Assembly: GCA_019054805.1 (NCBI GenBank)
Contig: JAHQIY010000003.1
Location: forward strand, 2,914,001-2,978,000
Source of the DNA: Brachionus manjavacas
Lineage: Eukaryota > Rotifera > Eurotatoria > Ploima > Brachionidae
Direction of reading: 5' to 3'
DNA: 64,000 nucleotides
Positions within the stretch are counted from its first letter, which is position 1, and the number at the start of each line of letters is the position of its first letter. The notes under the pieces are model-generated. The model was not told where the DNA came from and made no database searches. It saw only the letters and a program-made list of their open reading frames with translations. The position numbers and the translations under genes were made by a program. Shown in pieces: positions 12,349 through 23,700 of the stretch.

Positions 12349-12879
12349 TTACTGATTGAAAATTTTGTATAAATGTTCAACTTCATTTGAAATAGCTTTT
12401 ATTTCTTGTTCTAATTTTTTAATTTTATTCAAGGAATCAAATATAGCATCTAACTTTATCTGGGCAGCTTTGGAATAATCTTCATATTTTACTCTCATTA
12501 TTTCAAGAACTTTGGTTTGAAATTGATTCAACTGGTCATTGAAACACTCTTGAAACTGTTCATGTATATTTTGATCCTTTTCTCGTTTTTTATTTAGCCT
12601 TTGAATAATTTCACTCAACGCTTCAGAAAATTGAGCTGAATTAACATTTTCATATTTGGACTTGAGCTCAGATCCTGATAGCTCTGACTGGTAACTTGAC
12701 AAAGAAGGCAGCGGTAAATTTCTTACTTGACCAAAGTTTGATGATTCTTTTGGAACACAATTTTCATTTGGATCAGGGTTTATATTAGCTATTGAATCCG
12801 TGCAGCTTTTTGGCATCTCCGAGATTTTATTACTTAGAAAATTAGAGATATTTTTAGTCAAATCTTGGTTATCAACCAT
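12349..12879 (-). CDS. Coiled-coil protein resembling SYCE2 (synaptonemal complex central element)
   Basis: This intact, intronless 176-codon ORF has a clear start (ATG at 12877-12879) and AATAAA signals just past the stop. The first roughly 85 residues are polar, Ser/Asn/Pro-rich and probably disordered. From about residue 90 to the end it is one continuous predicted coiled coil (EIIQRLNKKREKDQNIHEQF through KKLEQEIKAISNEVEHLYKI). The length, the INK.R.KD-type start of the helix and the L-E-E-VE-LYK ending resemble vertebrate SYCE2. That protein binds TEX12 and builds the central element joining homologous chromosomes in meiosis. I recognise this from recalled family pattern only; any short coiled-coil protein is the alternative. 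Confidence 0.62.
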   Translation of the reverse strand: MVDNQDLTKNISNFLSNKISEMPKSCTDSIANINPDPNENCVPKESSNFGQVRNLPLPSLSSYQSELSGSELKSKYENVNSAQFSEALSEIIQRLNKKREKDQNIHEQFQECFNDQLNQFQTKVLEIMRVKYEDYSKAAQIKLDAIFDSLNKIKKLEQEIKAISNEVEHLYKIFNQ

Positions 12880-13905
12880 TTTCGTTTTAAATTTAAAATT
12901 TTCTAATTTTTTTAAATACTAAGACCGTAAAGCACATGTTTCCTCTCATAGTAATTTAGTGATTAGAAAATGTTGAAAATAATTCACCCAGTGCGTCCCT
13001 GATCTTTCCCCGGTATGAGATATATTCGAAAATTTCTTAATTTATTTAACAAAATCTTAAGAAAATTAAAAAAATTTTCGATTTATGAATTTTCACAACA
13101 ATACATATTTAACCATTATTGCAAAATTAAACAAAAACTCCAATTAAAGACAAAAATCAGCATAAATTTTAATTTAAAAAAATTCCAAAAGTTTTAATTT
13201 TTTTTTTGACAAATAATTTCAAAATTTTTTTTAATTATTCAGTATTTAAATTTTATTTAAAGAAATTACATGAAAATTATTAATGAGTATTAAAATTATT
13301 TTTGAATATAAATTAAACATTTTAATTCTATAAAGTAAAAAAAATTATTTACTAATGAATGCTTTTTTTGAGTTAATAAATAAAATTATACCTAAAATGA
13401 GTTTTTGTCTGTTTTATTAAACTATAAATATTGAACATTCAATTTTGAATCAAAAATAGAAATGAAAAATTTTATTTAATCATTGAGATTTTAATCAATT
13501 AAAATATGATTTTGAAAACATGATCATGAACTTCAATTTGTCATTTTAGAAATTATTAATTTTGAAAAAAAAAGGTCCATTTATTTCATCAGCTAATAAC
13601 TTTTACTTTTACTTCATATTTTCTTTCAGTAAAAGAAATTGTTGTAAAAAATTATTCATTCATATCCTAATTATTTTTTCCCACTGCTAATTTATTTTTA
13701 TCAATGCTAAGTAATTTTATTTAATAAATGTTATTTATAAATGATATCGATGTTTAGGAAATGAAATTCAAATTTCATTTAAAAAATTACAGGTATACAA
13801 AAATTTAATTAGATTTTTTTATGTTACTGTCTGTGTTTTTACCTTTCTGGTAAATAATTTGATAGTGAAAATAAATTCTTCTAAAAAAATACCGATTAAA
13901 CGTAA
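12880..13905. other. Intergenic, upstream of SYCE2-like gene and tRNA
   Basis: A less AT-rich patch (about 12920-13018) may belong to the promoter of the minus-strand gene. I tested it against the snRNAs I know and it did not match. The rest is featureless, and the ORF at 13015-13197 is composition noise. Confidence 0.45.
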
Positions 13906-13925
13906 GTCTCTATGGCGCAATCGGC

Positions 13926-13962
<37 letters not shown>

Positions 13963-13979
13963 GAATCCACCTAGGGACG
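13906..13979 (+). tRNA. tRNA-Asn (anticodon GTT)
   Basis: A full cloverleaf can be folded by eye. The acceptor stem GTCTCTA pairs with TAGGGAC (one G-T pair) and the discriminator base is G. The D-arm contains GGCGCAATCGGCTAGCGC. The anticodon stem TTCGG/CCGAA encloses the loop CTGTTAA with anticodon GTT at 13940-13942. The T-arm GGTGG/CCACC encloses TTCGAAT. There is no intron and no encoded CCA. A run of nine or ten T follows from 13982, the usual RNA polymerase III terminator. The internal A and B boxes are intact, so the gene should be functional. Confidence 0.97.
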
Positions 13980-13980
13980 A

Positions 13981-13991
13981 ATTTTTTTTTA
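13981..13991 (+). terminator. Pol III T-run terminator of tRNA-Asn
   Basis: An uninterrupted T run begins three bases after the tRNA 3' end. Confidence 0.85.
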
Positions 13992-15570
13992 GTTATTAAA
14001 AATGTATATTCAACTTTAAGTTTGAATAAAGGGCATAAATAAATGTTTAAAAAAATAGACTCGCCAACTTTGTGATCATTTGATCACCTTTTTTATCCTA
14101 ATAAACTTTTAGTTAATTATGAGCAACCAATTTGGTCAGAATTTTGAACTTTTCAAAGAAAAATAAAAATGATTTTCTAACTTAATTAAAGTTAGGCTCT
14201 TCTTTATTTTTTTATTTAGAATTATCATTAACACTTAAAATTATCTCTATAGATCTTAACTATTTAAATATATAGTTGAATTGATTAATTGATCAAAAAA
14301 TTTACAAAAACATTATTGGGTCACAAAATTGACTAAATCCAAAAGAAAAATTAATAAAATTAAGAAATTAATTAAAAGCAACTGTTTATTTTAAAAAAAT
14401 AGAATGCAAAAACAATTTAAATGTTCTTTTTTCTGACCCGCTGAGTCAAATAATTGTTTTAAGCAAAATCTAAAGTTCATCTTTTTATTGTAAAATTTTA
14501 TAAAAAAAAAAACAAAACTTTAAATTAATCAAGACTGACTGACTTCAAATTAATCACTTTAAAACCAATCTCAACGGTCTCGAGCTCACTTCCACTTCTA
14601 GTTCGGACTTAAGATCTTAAAAAAATATTAACAAAAGATGGACTAATGGACAACTTTTTGTTTCATTCAATTCTAAAATTATTATTTTTTGATTATTTTT
14701 ATGCTAAGTTTGTCTTCTATTCATTTATTCAAATTTTTACTTTTTCAATTTTTTGATTTTTTTTAAAAGTTTAACTTTAAAATTCCTGTTTCGCTATATT
14801 AAATGCAATATAAAATGAAAATTTCTAAATTTCTCAGAAAGAATTTATAAAAATTTAATAATATTTAAGAAATTAGCCTTATTATTTTTGCTGAACCATA
14901 TTTCCTAAACAAGGGCTACGGCCCGAACCCTTCTATTTCATCTCAGATTTTGTCAAAATAATTTCCTCATTTTACCGTAAGCCTTTGTGTGATCATGTGA
15001 TAACTTTTGATTCTTAGGTTTTAGTGGACGCAAAAGCGACCATAGACCCGATGATAAAATCTTGTGATGCATTCACAAAAATGCGTTTTTCATGTTTTGA
15101 CGCGGCGTTAATATTAAAAAAACCTGCAATAATGCTGGGTCAAAAACCTAAAGTGCTTAGTTGATCCCGGCATTGAATATTGAAAACTAAAAATTAAATT
15201 ACAGGCAAAAAAATCAAGTTTTTTAATTATGATGCGGCGTTAAAATTAGGATAAAAAAAACTAAAAAAATAAAATAAAATAATTAAAAATAGTTTTTTAT
15301 TTAAAAAAATTCGATTTTAAATTATGAGGCAGATGTAGAATTAAAAGTTTGAAAAAAGTTTGCGATTAAAAAGCATTTATTGAAATAAATTTTTTTAATT
15401 TCATTAGAAATAGATAAAAATTTAGGATAATAAATTAAGAATTTTTTTCAGTCGTTTAAATTTTTTTTTCTGCTCTTGGTTCCACGGCTGAAAAAAAGGT
15501 CCCCTTACTTTTTTCCTTTCTACAGCTTTTTCAGCTGTAATTGAAGATGGTATTGAAAAATTTTGGTTCT
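13992..15570. other. Intergenic with a GC-richer unexplained patch
   Basis: Mostly AT-rich. Between about 14910 and 15260 the sequence is visibly less AT-rich. It contains two copies of a GCGGCGTTAA motif (about 15107 and 15236) separated by about 130 bp. No readable protein was found on either strand. Confidence 0.45.
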
Positions 15571-15755
15571 CTTGATGCAAAATAGTGCAACATTCAAAGT
15601 TGCATCAAATATCAAGGTTTGCTAAATTTGCAGAGTTTAGCAGAAATTAAATTTCAATAGAATCGAGCGTATTACATTTTGCAGAGATCTTGCACAACTT
15701 TAGCAGGCTTTTACAGTTGATGCAACTTTGAATGTTGCCCCATCCTGCATTCACA
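15571..15755. repeat. Foldback element A
   Basis: The arm containing GCAACATTCAAAGTTGCATCAA (about 15587-15608) recurs as its reverse complement at about 15717-15738. Weaker pairing extends outward to roughly 15571 and 15755. It is MITE-like with no ORF, and the target duplication is not clear. Confidence 0.6.
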
Positions 15756-15844
15756 GAATTTTAAACTTTTAAAACATTTTGTTCTGTTCTTTTGTACTGG
15801 ACTTCACAAGACCTAACTTTTTTACCATGTGTCTAAAAATTGCT

Positions 15845-16012
15845 CTGCAAAGTGTATCAGCTGATACAGACTTTGTGCCACCAAGATTTAGTCTCTGCAA
15901 AAACTCTGAAATTTAATTTTAATTAGTTTTAATAATTTTCTAATACATTTAGTGCTTTTCAGGCTTGCAGAGACTAAATTTAGGTAATAAAAAGTTTGTA
16001 TCAGTTGATCCA
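15845..16012. repeat. Foldback element B
   Basis: Imperfect inverted repeats of about 50 bp (roughly 15845-15900 and 15960-16012) share TGATACA-ACTTT and TTTAGTCTCTGCAA. They lie only about 100 bp downstream of foldback A and may be the same composite insertion. The ORF at 15965-16183 is probably an artefact of this repeat. Confidence 0.55.
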
Positions 16013-16202
16013 TTTTACAGAACAATTCCTAGACTCATGGTAAACAAGTTATTCAATTTTAAAAACATTTTTTTTGTTCTTTGTTCCAAAATTTACAATG
16101 CCGAAATATACTTGGTATTATTTATGTTGTGGGAAAAACTTAACCAAATCATGGTTCAAAGAGACGCATCTAATTTTAATTAATTTTCTCTTTTTATTTC
16201 CA

Positions 16203-16245
16203 TTCTGAATTCAAAATGAGCTTTAGCTCGGTAAAAATAAATGGA
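16203..16245 (+). mobile_element. Degenerate retrotransposon 3'-end module
   Basis: A diverged copy of the TTCTGAAGGAGC-x-AGCTCGGTA module followed by AAATAAAT. It resembles the better copies at 40193, 41308, 47099 and 50375. Confidence 0.45.
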
Positions 16246-17136
16246 TAATTTATTTATTTTAAAATATTGACGGACTAAATCTAGAGTTCTCAAGAATGGC
16301 TTAATGACTACTTTTTAGTCCCTCATGTTTTGAATATAAAGTTCAAATTTAATTTTCAGCAATTAATAAATTTAAAAAAATATATTTTTTTCTTTAAAGA
16401 AAATAAGATTTGAATAAAATAAAATGAAAAAAATATAAATTTTTTTTAATTTTAAGTATAATTGTTTCATTTTATTTAATTTGTTCTGAATCCATTATAA
16501 ATGAATTTTTTTTGTTATTAAAGAGTAGTCCAATTTCTATATTATTTTTGTCTTTTAAATATTTTACAGGCGGAAAAAAAAAGTTAAATATTTTTTTGCA
16601 AAAATCAAATATTGAAGAGTATTTAATTTTTAGTACGGATAATATTTTGAATTATTTTTTTCTAAATAAAATAAAAATTTGTAGATAAGAAACTTTAATA
16701 TCGGATTTGATCATCAACTTCAATTTGATTTTAAAAATTACAAATTTTTAATATTTTTTATTATATTTAAAAAATAAATTATCAAGAATCTAAATAAGCT
16801 TTGGCTAATTAAATTTTGGTTTTGAAACCAATAATCTAAAATCAGGTTAGTAAAAGTAAAAAAAACTTATTTTACAGGTAAATCAATTAATTAATTAAAT
16901 TCAATGAGGATACAAAAATTCGATAGGCTCATTTGCTTTCTAAACCAAAAATATTCCAAGGTTTCTTTAATTTTGAATATCAGCAAAAATCCTGATGGTC
17001 TTAATCGGTTTAGATAGCCTATTTGCTGCATATTTAAGATAAAAAATATCTTGATAATTTCAAACAAAATTTTTTTAAAAACAGTATTTAAATATTGCAT
17101 AACCAATTAAGTAAAACTAACTAAATTGGAATAATT
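16246..17136. other. Region upstream of the BMP-like gene
   Basis: AT-rich. Possible splice acceptors (TTTTACAG near 16562-16569 and 16871-16878) could join an upstream exon to the ligand gene, but I see no convincing exon. The minus-strand ORF 16891-17106 does not look like a protein. Confidence 0.4.
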
Positions 17137-17655
17137 ATGAAACTGATAAGTTTAGTTGTTTTAATTAAAATAATTGACGTTCTTGGCACAGACTACTCCA
17201 ATCTTACTGATATTGAAATATCAGCACAAAGTCGGTCGAAGCGCTCGGCCGTCTTTTACTCGAACCGCTTCACGCCTTCGAGTTGTCATAAAGTTGACTT
17301 TTACGTCAATTTTTATGAGCTTGGCTGGGACAAATGGATAATTTATCCAAAAGTTTTTAATGCGCATATTTGCGCTGGAGGCTGCGGACTACCCAAAATA
17401 ATGTCTTTTATGAACAACAGGCGCAAAAATAGAAAGCGATTGAGACATTTGCCAAAGTCTCTTGTAACCAGGCTGACAAATCATGCCCAAATTATGAGCA
17501 TTTTGGAATACAGGTATCCAAATGTAAATCAACAAATGACAAAGTGTGTGCCAACTCGACTAAAGCCTTTGACTGTAATTTATTTAAATGAAATTGGTAG
17601 AATTATGACCAAGCAATATCAAGACATGGTTGTAGATGAATGTGGATGCAGATAG
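17137..17655 (+). CDS. BMP/TGF-beta superfamily ligand with minimal propeptide
   Basis: The 172-codon ORF starts with a hydrophobic signal peptide (residues 1-17). A propeptide of only about 16 residues follows, then a furin site (SRSKRS, about 32-37) and a cystine-knot domain. The knot shows NFYELGWDKWIIYP, the AHICAGGCGLP core, a CVPT motif and the ending QDMVVDECGCR, all typical of the BMP branch. Only six knot cysteines are present: the usual CCVPT is KCVPT, so the cysteine forming the interchain disulfide is replaced by Lys. GDF9, BMP15 and GDF3 lack the same residue. A basic insert (NNRRKNRKRLR) could bind heparan sulfate. AATAAA follows the stop. An upstream exon carrying a normal propeptide cannot be excluded, but the ATG plus signal peptide is good. 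Confidence 0.88.
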   Translation: MKLISLVVLIKIIDVLGTDYSNLTDIEISAQSRSKRSAVFYSNRFTPSSCHKVDFYVNFYELGWDKWIIYPKVFNAHICAGGCGLPKIMSFMNNRRKNRKRLRHLPKSLVTRLTNHAQIMSILEYRYPNVNQQMTKCVPTRLKPLTVIYLNEIGRIMTKQYQDMVVDECGCR

Positions 17656-17797
17656 AAATTAAGTGTTTGTTTTTCTTAAAGATTATTTTTTTTTTGAAAT
17701 AAATTTTTAATATACAAATTTTTATATTTTTTTCAAAAATTAGACTTTTATTTAACAAAAATGAATTTGAATAAAATAATTTTTTTTTGAAGAAATT

Positions 17798-17953
17798 TTA
17801 ATTATCATTTTTCTTTTCTTCTGTTATCTTTGGTCTACTAACTTTCATTCCAACATCCAATTTCTCAGAAATGTTTTTAAGATATGTAGGCTTTAACTTC
17901 TTCAAGTTTTGCAGGTTGTACATTTTTTTGACAACCAAGCGTTTGATTTTACT
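17798..17953 (-). CDS. Possible terminal exon of an unknown gene
   Basis: About 50 sense codons run to a stop at 17798-17800 with an acceptor-like AG just upstream. The peptide is Lys-rich (for example KKLKPTYLKNISEKLDVGMK). It lies tail-to-tail with the BMP-like gene about 140 bp away. I found no further exon and do not recognise it; it may be chance. Confidence 0.22.
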   Translation of the reverse strand, partial: SKIKRLVVKKMYNLQNLKKLKPTYLKNISEKLDVGMKVSRPKITEEKKNDN

Positions 17954-19095
17954 TTAATGATCATGATATAATACTAAAAATTTTAAATTAATAATTAACT
18001 ATTCAAAATTTCTCGGCTCCGCAAAATTGCTCCCAACTTCACTATCCCCTAAGTTAAGTTAAGGTGGTTAGTGGTGTTAAAGAGTTAGCTAACTTTTTTC
18101 ATAATTTCATTTTTATAAAATAATTTAATTAATTAAAATTTTTATAAAAAAGAAATAATTTTCGATCATGATCATTAAATATTGAAACATCTTTTTTAAA
18201 GAATGATTTCGCTGAGTCTATGAATGGAAATTATTTTTTTTTCTTCACCATTCGGTAATTAATCATTCTAAATAATACATTTACCAAATAAAGTATTATT
18301 GAATACAAGATTTAGAATAAAAGATTTAGGCTGGTCGTAATCTTGAAAGATTAGTTTAAAATTTTTAAAAGTTTTAATCTTGCTCTATATTTTTTGGAAA
18401 ATTAAGAGCATGATTAAAACCTTTGTCAATTTTCCTATTATTTATACAATTAAAAAAATTGACCAATATTTTATTTGAGCTTTTTGTTATAATTTAAAAA
18501 AAAAGAAAGAAAAGGTAATAAAAATTTACCATTAAATTATTATTGCATTTCTTGGTTTATTAATTACAGAACATTTTAATTCAGGAAAAATTTTTGTTTC
18601 AATAAATAATTAGAGTAACTACTCATTGACACTTGGTCATTTGAATACAGTATGTTGCAAAAATTTAGAAATTAATTATTTTATTTATCTAAAATTGTTT
18701 ATTTACTGAATTTAATGAAAAATTAAAATTAAAATAAAAAATAAATTTCTCAGGTGTTTTGTGAAAAAGTTGAATTGCCTTAGATAAAGTTTTAAACTTC
18801 ACCAAGATAATGATTTTGTAGTAGTTTTATCGTTGTTGCTTTTAAAGGCTTATTACACCTTACTCAAAATTGGAGGGGTATTTTAAGACCCAAGTTGTTT
18901 TTTACTTATTCTTTATTAATGAGTGTTCTTAGATTAAATGCAACTAAAGCAATTTTTCTAGCTAATATATAAACCACTAAAATATTCTAAATTAAACCGC
19001 ACTACATTTAATAAAAAATTTAGTAATGCAAAAAATTTTATTTAAAAGAAATTATGGATAAAAATATTTTTTATTTTTTTCCCTACAGAGCCAAT
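17954..19095. other. Intergenic AT-rich DNA
   Basis: Nothing supported. A slightly GC-richer patch lies at about 18010-18075. A probable poly(A) signal for the lectin gene lies at about 19068-19080 on the minus strand. Confidence 0.45.
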
Positions 19096-19978
19096 TTAAT
19101 TTATCTCGCACACATAACCATAGGAGTTTTTATTTTCAACATACGTCAAGCAATATCCGTCAAATATAAGAATATATGTGATTGTATCATTTAAATCAGG
19201 CTTCACTATTCAAAAAATAATTGATTAGTCCCAAATTTTATAAATTTTAGTTCAATCTATCTCTTTTTTATTTATTATATAATCTGTCAATTAAAATGAC
19301 CATTTCAAGAATTAATAACTAGTTCTAATAAAAAAGTTTTTTTTTTTTAATTTTTAAATCCAAATTTTTTTTTAAATTAGTCTTTTAATTTCTGGTCAAT
19401 CGATATTTGATTAAGACAGGTTATTAAATAAGAACAGAGTAGATTTGATTTTTTTTTTACCATCGCAATAAAAAAGATCTCGAACTAAAATATCATTATT
19501 GTAAATCCATGTATAATTATAAGGTGGTTCAATTATACTACCGACCTAGTTTAAAATTTTAATAAAAAATGGGCAACATTTTCAAAAATAATTTACTATA
19601 AACTTGAAATTTTGAACCGAAAACTGGGTCTTGATCATGTTCATTTCCATAATATTTCTAATGGTGATTAGATTGGCAGACTCTTGCTGGCAGTCACTCT
19701 GAGCATCATTGTAATCAGCATGAATGGTTTTCAAAGTCTTGTAACATCGGTTTGTAACTCGATTCGAGCTATTGAAGACACCATATCCATATCCTGTTTT
19801 GTAGCCTGTTGGGCATGGTACACAACTTTGATTGCTAGCTGACCAGTAACTTTGAGAATCATTAATAAAAAGTGAAAAGCTAAAGTCTGTAAAGTTCTTA
19901 CACTTGTTCGCCATCATCAGGATCCGAGTCAAAATTTCTACACTGACAAGTATTGGAAATGCATTTAAGAGGCCTTGC
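19096..19978 (-). CDS. C-type lectin-like domain protein (three exons seen, 5' end incomplete)
   Basis: Minus-strand exons are 19597 to about 19978, 19461-19545 and 19096-19205. Introns of 51 bp (19546-19596) and 255 bp (19206-19460) have GT/AG ends and agree in phase (0, then 1). The joined domain reads CYKTL...ADYNDAQSDCQQESANLITI, then FKFIVG, YTWIYN, LFYC, and ends GYCLTYVENKNSYGYVCEIN with the stop. These match the CTLD framework cysteines and the WIGL-equivalent position (here KFIVG). The canonical EPN/QPD and WND sugar-binding motifs are not visible, so carbohydrate binding is doubtful. Upstream, a Cys-rich peptide (CISNTCQCRNFDSDPDDGEQ) would join in frame only if one base near 19906 were removed. 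It is therefore a slightly broken gene, or an unrecognised exon boundary is present. Confidence 0.72.
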
Positions 19979-20298
19979 TATAAGTAAATTATTATAATAT
20001 TTAATTTAATATTTTTAATTGTCAACTTTTTTATAAAACACTGTATATTTAATATTTGGAGAATTATCTAAAAATAAATCAAAAAAAATTTTAACCGACA
20101 TAACCTACAGACTCTAAAATAAATCTTGGAAAATTTAATATTTTAAAAATTATTAAAAAAAATTTAATTTTCAAAAATGTTCAAAATATTTTAAATTAAA
20201 TTTAATTTACTTTAAGGTGTTTCAACCTTTTTTTCACAATTTTAAAAATAAATCTTTAAAATTTAAAATTAAATTTTACAATGAAATTAACTTACACA

Positions 20299-20475
20299 CA
20301 GACACTTGTACCCATCTTTTCTCAGGTTTTTGGTGGGTATGGGTAAAACCCACCGAACCAATACCCACACCCAAAACCTGAATTTTTCGGGTAGCCATAC
20401 CCATACCCATACCCAAATACCCGAAATTTTCGGGTAACAATACCTATACCAACACATATAATCTGAAATTTTCGC
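20299..20475. repeat. Left TIR of hAT with CCCATAC array
   Basis: About 175 bp, inverted relative to 23955-24128. Includes three consecutive CCATAC units near 20396-20414 and palindromic CCCGAAATTTTCGGG near 20421-20435. Confidence 0.85.
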
Positions 20476-20757
20476 ATTATCTACTTAAACATACCTCAGA
20501 AACTTAAAATTAACGAGTTATAATACTTAAAATTGTCCCTTTTATATTAATAAAATTTTTAAAATAATAAAAAAAAAAGAGAATTTTGCAGTCAAATTTT
20601 ATCATATTCGATTACAAAAATCATAAATTTTAATTTTTAAATAATTTTAAATCCTTAAATAAGCAATCTATGTTCTAAATACTAGTTGAAATAAAATATA
20701 AAAGACAAAAATTAGCAAATTTATATATTAGAAAATAAGTATAGATCATTTTGAGGA

Positions 20758-23700
20758 ATGAATTTTAATAGTGTAACTGTTGAAGTCCTTGAGCACCAAG
20801 TCGATGACCTACCAGATGGTGTTAAGAAAAAGTTCCTAAAACAAAAAATGAACATAAAAACTTCATCAATAGAGTCTAGTAAAATTAAAGATGGAAAAAT
20901 AGTTAAAGAGGTGGCTAAAATAATTAAAACCAGTCTTTAATTGTTTTTTAAATATTTTTCTTTCTAGTTTGAATTGGGTGAAGTAATTGATGCTAAGGTT
21001 ACATTTTATTCAAAACCTTACTTGTTAAAATGCCAAATATTGGAGTTTCTTAATACTCAACAACAAATAACCAAACCCTGCTCAGAGGTACAAAAAAGAG
21101 CTAATAATGCCAGCAAAAGGAGACCAATTTCTATGATTTTGGAATCGCAAATAAACTCTAGTTTAAGCTCAAAAAAAGCAAATAATTCCGGACAGACACC
21201 GAATCTAAGAGAAAGAAGTAAAAAAACTTTAGTAGTACATGAGACAACTTCTGAGGAAGATGAAGAAATTGATAATGCCCAAAAAACTAAAAATTCTGAA
21301 CCGTGTTCCAGTTCCAGAATTATATCTGAACCAATAGATCCAGATTCATTGAATGCGGATAAGTACTATGCCAACATAAATTCGAAAAAAACACCTCACT
21401 TGTTTAATTACTCAAATGATGTCGTGGGTATTGACTTGGACGAAAATGAAGACGACGATGATGATCCAACAGTTCAGAAACTGATTCAAATGTCTACTCA
21501 AAATTCTTTTCCCAAAAAAACCTTTTATATAGGTAATATAAAAAAAGGTAAAATCGCCTATAACGCATTTTTTTAAATGTCCGAGGAAATTTACAACTAT
21601 GCCTGAAGACAAAAATCTAAAATTCCAGTGTAAAATATGCGAAAAAGACTTTTATGCGCCGTTCACACAAATAACAAATTTAAATAAGCACTTAAAAACG
21701 CATGAAACATTAATTGATTGGTTCACGCGTTACAAAAATATTGATAAAAAAGCAAATATTACTGAAATATCAGACGAAATGCTTAATTTTATTAAATGGC
21801 TAGTCACATCATACCAAAGTTTTGAGCAACTTAAACGTCCGTTTTTTTGTAGGATTGTCAACCCGGAATTAAAAATACCAAACTATCGGGAGTTAAGAGA
21901 AAAAATATTACCTGAGATATTAAACAAATTACATAAATCGATTGAAAATAAACTCAATATGGCTATTTCGATTTTTCTTATTATTGATATTTGGACTAGT
22001 GAGAGTCGATCAGATTTTATTGCATGTGGAGCTATAGTTACAAATTATTTACTCGAAAGAGAATTTATGATTATTGGTATAATACGAATGCCAGGTACAC
22101 ATAACGCTGAGAACATAAAATTAGCTCTAGAATCCATGATTAATAAATATAAATTTGACAAGAAAAAACTTAATGGTATAAAATCATTTAACATTTATTT
22201 TAAAAAAAATTAAATTTTTTAAAATCGATTTTTAGGGATTACATGCGATGAAGGGAGTTCTTTGATTCGGCTATTTAAACAGATTTTGTTTGACGAAGAC
22301 AAAAATTTATCTGAAAAGAATGAAATAATGAGTAAAAGTTTTAATAGAATTTAAATTTAAATAATTTAATTAATAATAGTTATTCCTCAAAAGGCTTATA
22401 TACTTACGTAATCGAAAGGGACGATAGTTTGTCTGATGAATTAGACTTGGAATATCCAATTTCCTCAACTGAGGCCAATTTAGAAAATAATAAAGATATA
22501 GATCATAGTCAAAATATTGTCACTAGCGAAGAGCTTCCGGGTATATTTACAATTGATTCTGAGGTAACTGAATCAATAAAAGATATTGAAAGCTTAAGAT
22601 TTAAGCACGTGATTAGCCTTGATGGAAAATTTTCAAATTATATTAGGCAAATAGCTCAAAATATAAATATAACTGAAAGTGTAGAGTACGCTGAAGATAA
22701 AGGTGAACCATTTATGGATTTTAATATTGAAATAGGTGACAATGTTATTCCTAGATATTCATGTGCTTGTCATAAGCTCAACATAGCCGTGAGACATGCT
22801 ATTTCAATACATGAACTATCAAAATTACTCAAAGAACTTAATACTTCCAAAAGTCATGTTAGAAATTCTATCAAGCTAAATGACATTTTCAGAGAAAAGA
22901 AATGCCGTTTATGGTTAGAAAATTTGACTCGTTGGTCTTCAGCATTTATGATGCCCGAATCCGTCAAAAGAGCGTACGACAAGGGAGCCTTTGACGAAAA
23001 TAATCTTGAATTAAAATGTCCAGTTCAATTGAAAACCATAGAAACATATATTCAGATTTTAAAACTAGCATACCTTTTCTCAATTGGACTTCAAAACAAT
23101 AATACCTCAATTGTAGGTGTACTTCCGGGTCTTTTTCAAATGCTGTATATCTGGGAAAAAATGGATCTGGAAGATGAAATTCAACAAAGGCTTTGAGCAC
23201 TTTTAATGGTTAGTGTAAGACATAAGTTTGATTTTGAATTAAATTCGCCGATATAAAAAGTAATAAATATAAAGATAATTTTGAAAAATTATTTGTTTGA
23301 ATCATTTTATAATTTTAAGGCTGCTCCTGTGTTGGCTGTTTCGAAAATCAGTCATTGGGCTAATAAAAAATTTTCTAGAAACATATTAAAAGATGCTTTA
23401 GCTTCGCTCAAACTAGTTTTTTTAAAGGTTTACAAAATAAATGAAGATAATAATGAAGAAATTAATGAAACTGATTTAAGTATTCTAAGTACAGATGGCG
23501 AATGTTTTTTTTCTCATATGTTTAAAGACGACGAAGAGAGAAACGAAAATAATAGAGAATCTGAGGTCTTCAAATTAGAAAGTGAGCTAGACCAAGAAAT
23601 TAGAAGCTTTGCTGAGTTACTAGACAAAACAAATTTAAGATCCTTTAATTCAACAAAAAAGTTTTGGAGAAAATATAAAGAAAAGTTTCCAAAACTTCTT

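Noticed and set aside
12920-13018. GC-richer patch as an snRNA or spliced-leader RNA gene
   Set aside because: No match by eye to the U1, U2, U4, U5, U6 or minor spliceosomal RNAs I know, and no Sm site with a convincing hairpin.
13015-13197. ORF of 60 codons
   Set aside because: Lys/Phe/Ile-only composition, no signal of selection.
20390-20440. CCCATAC/GGGTATG runs as interstitial telomeric repeats
   Set aside because: They occur as mirror copies in both inverted repeats of a hAT element, so they are transposon subterminal arrays.
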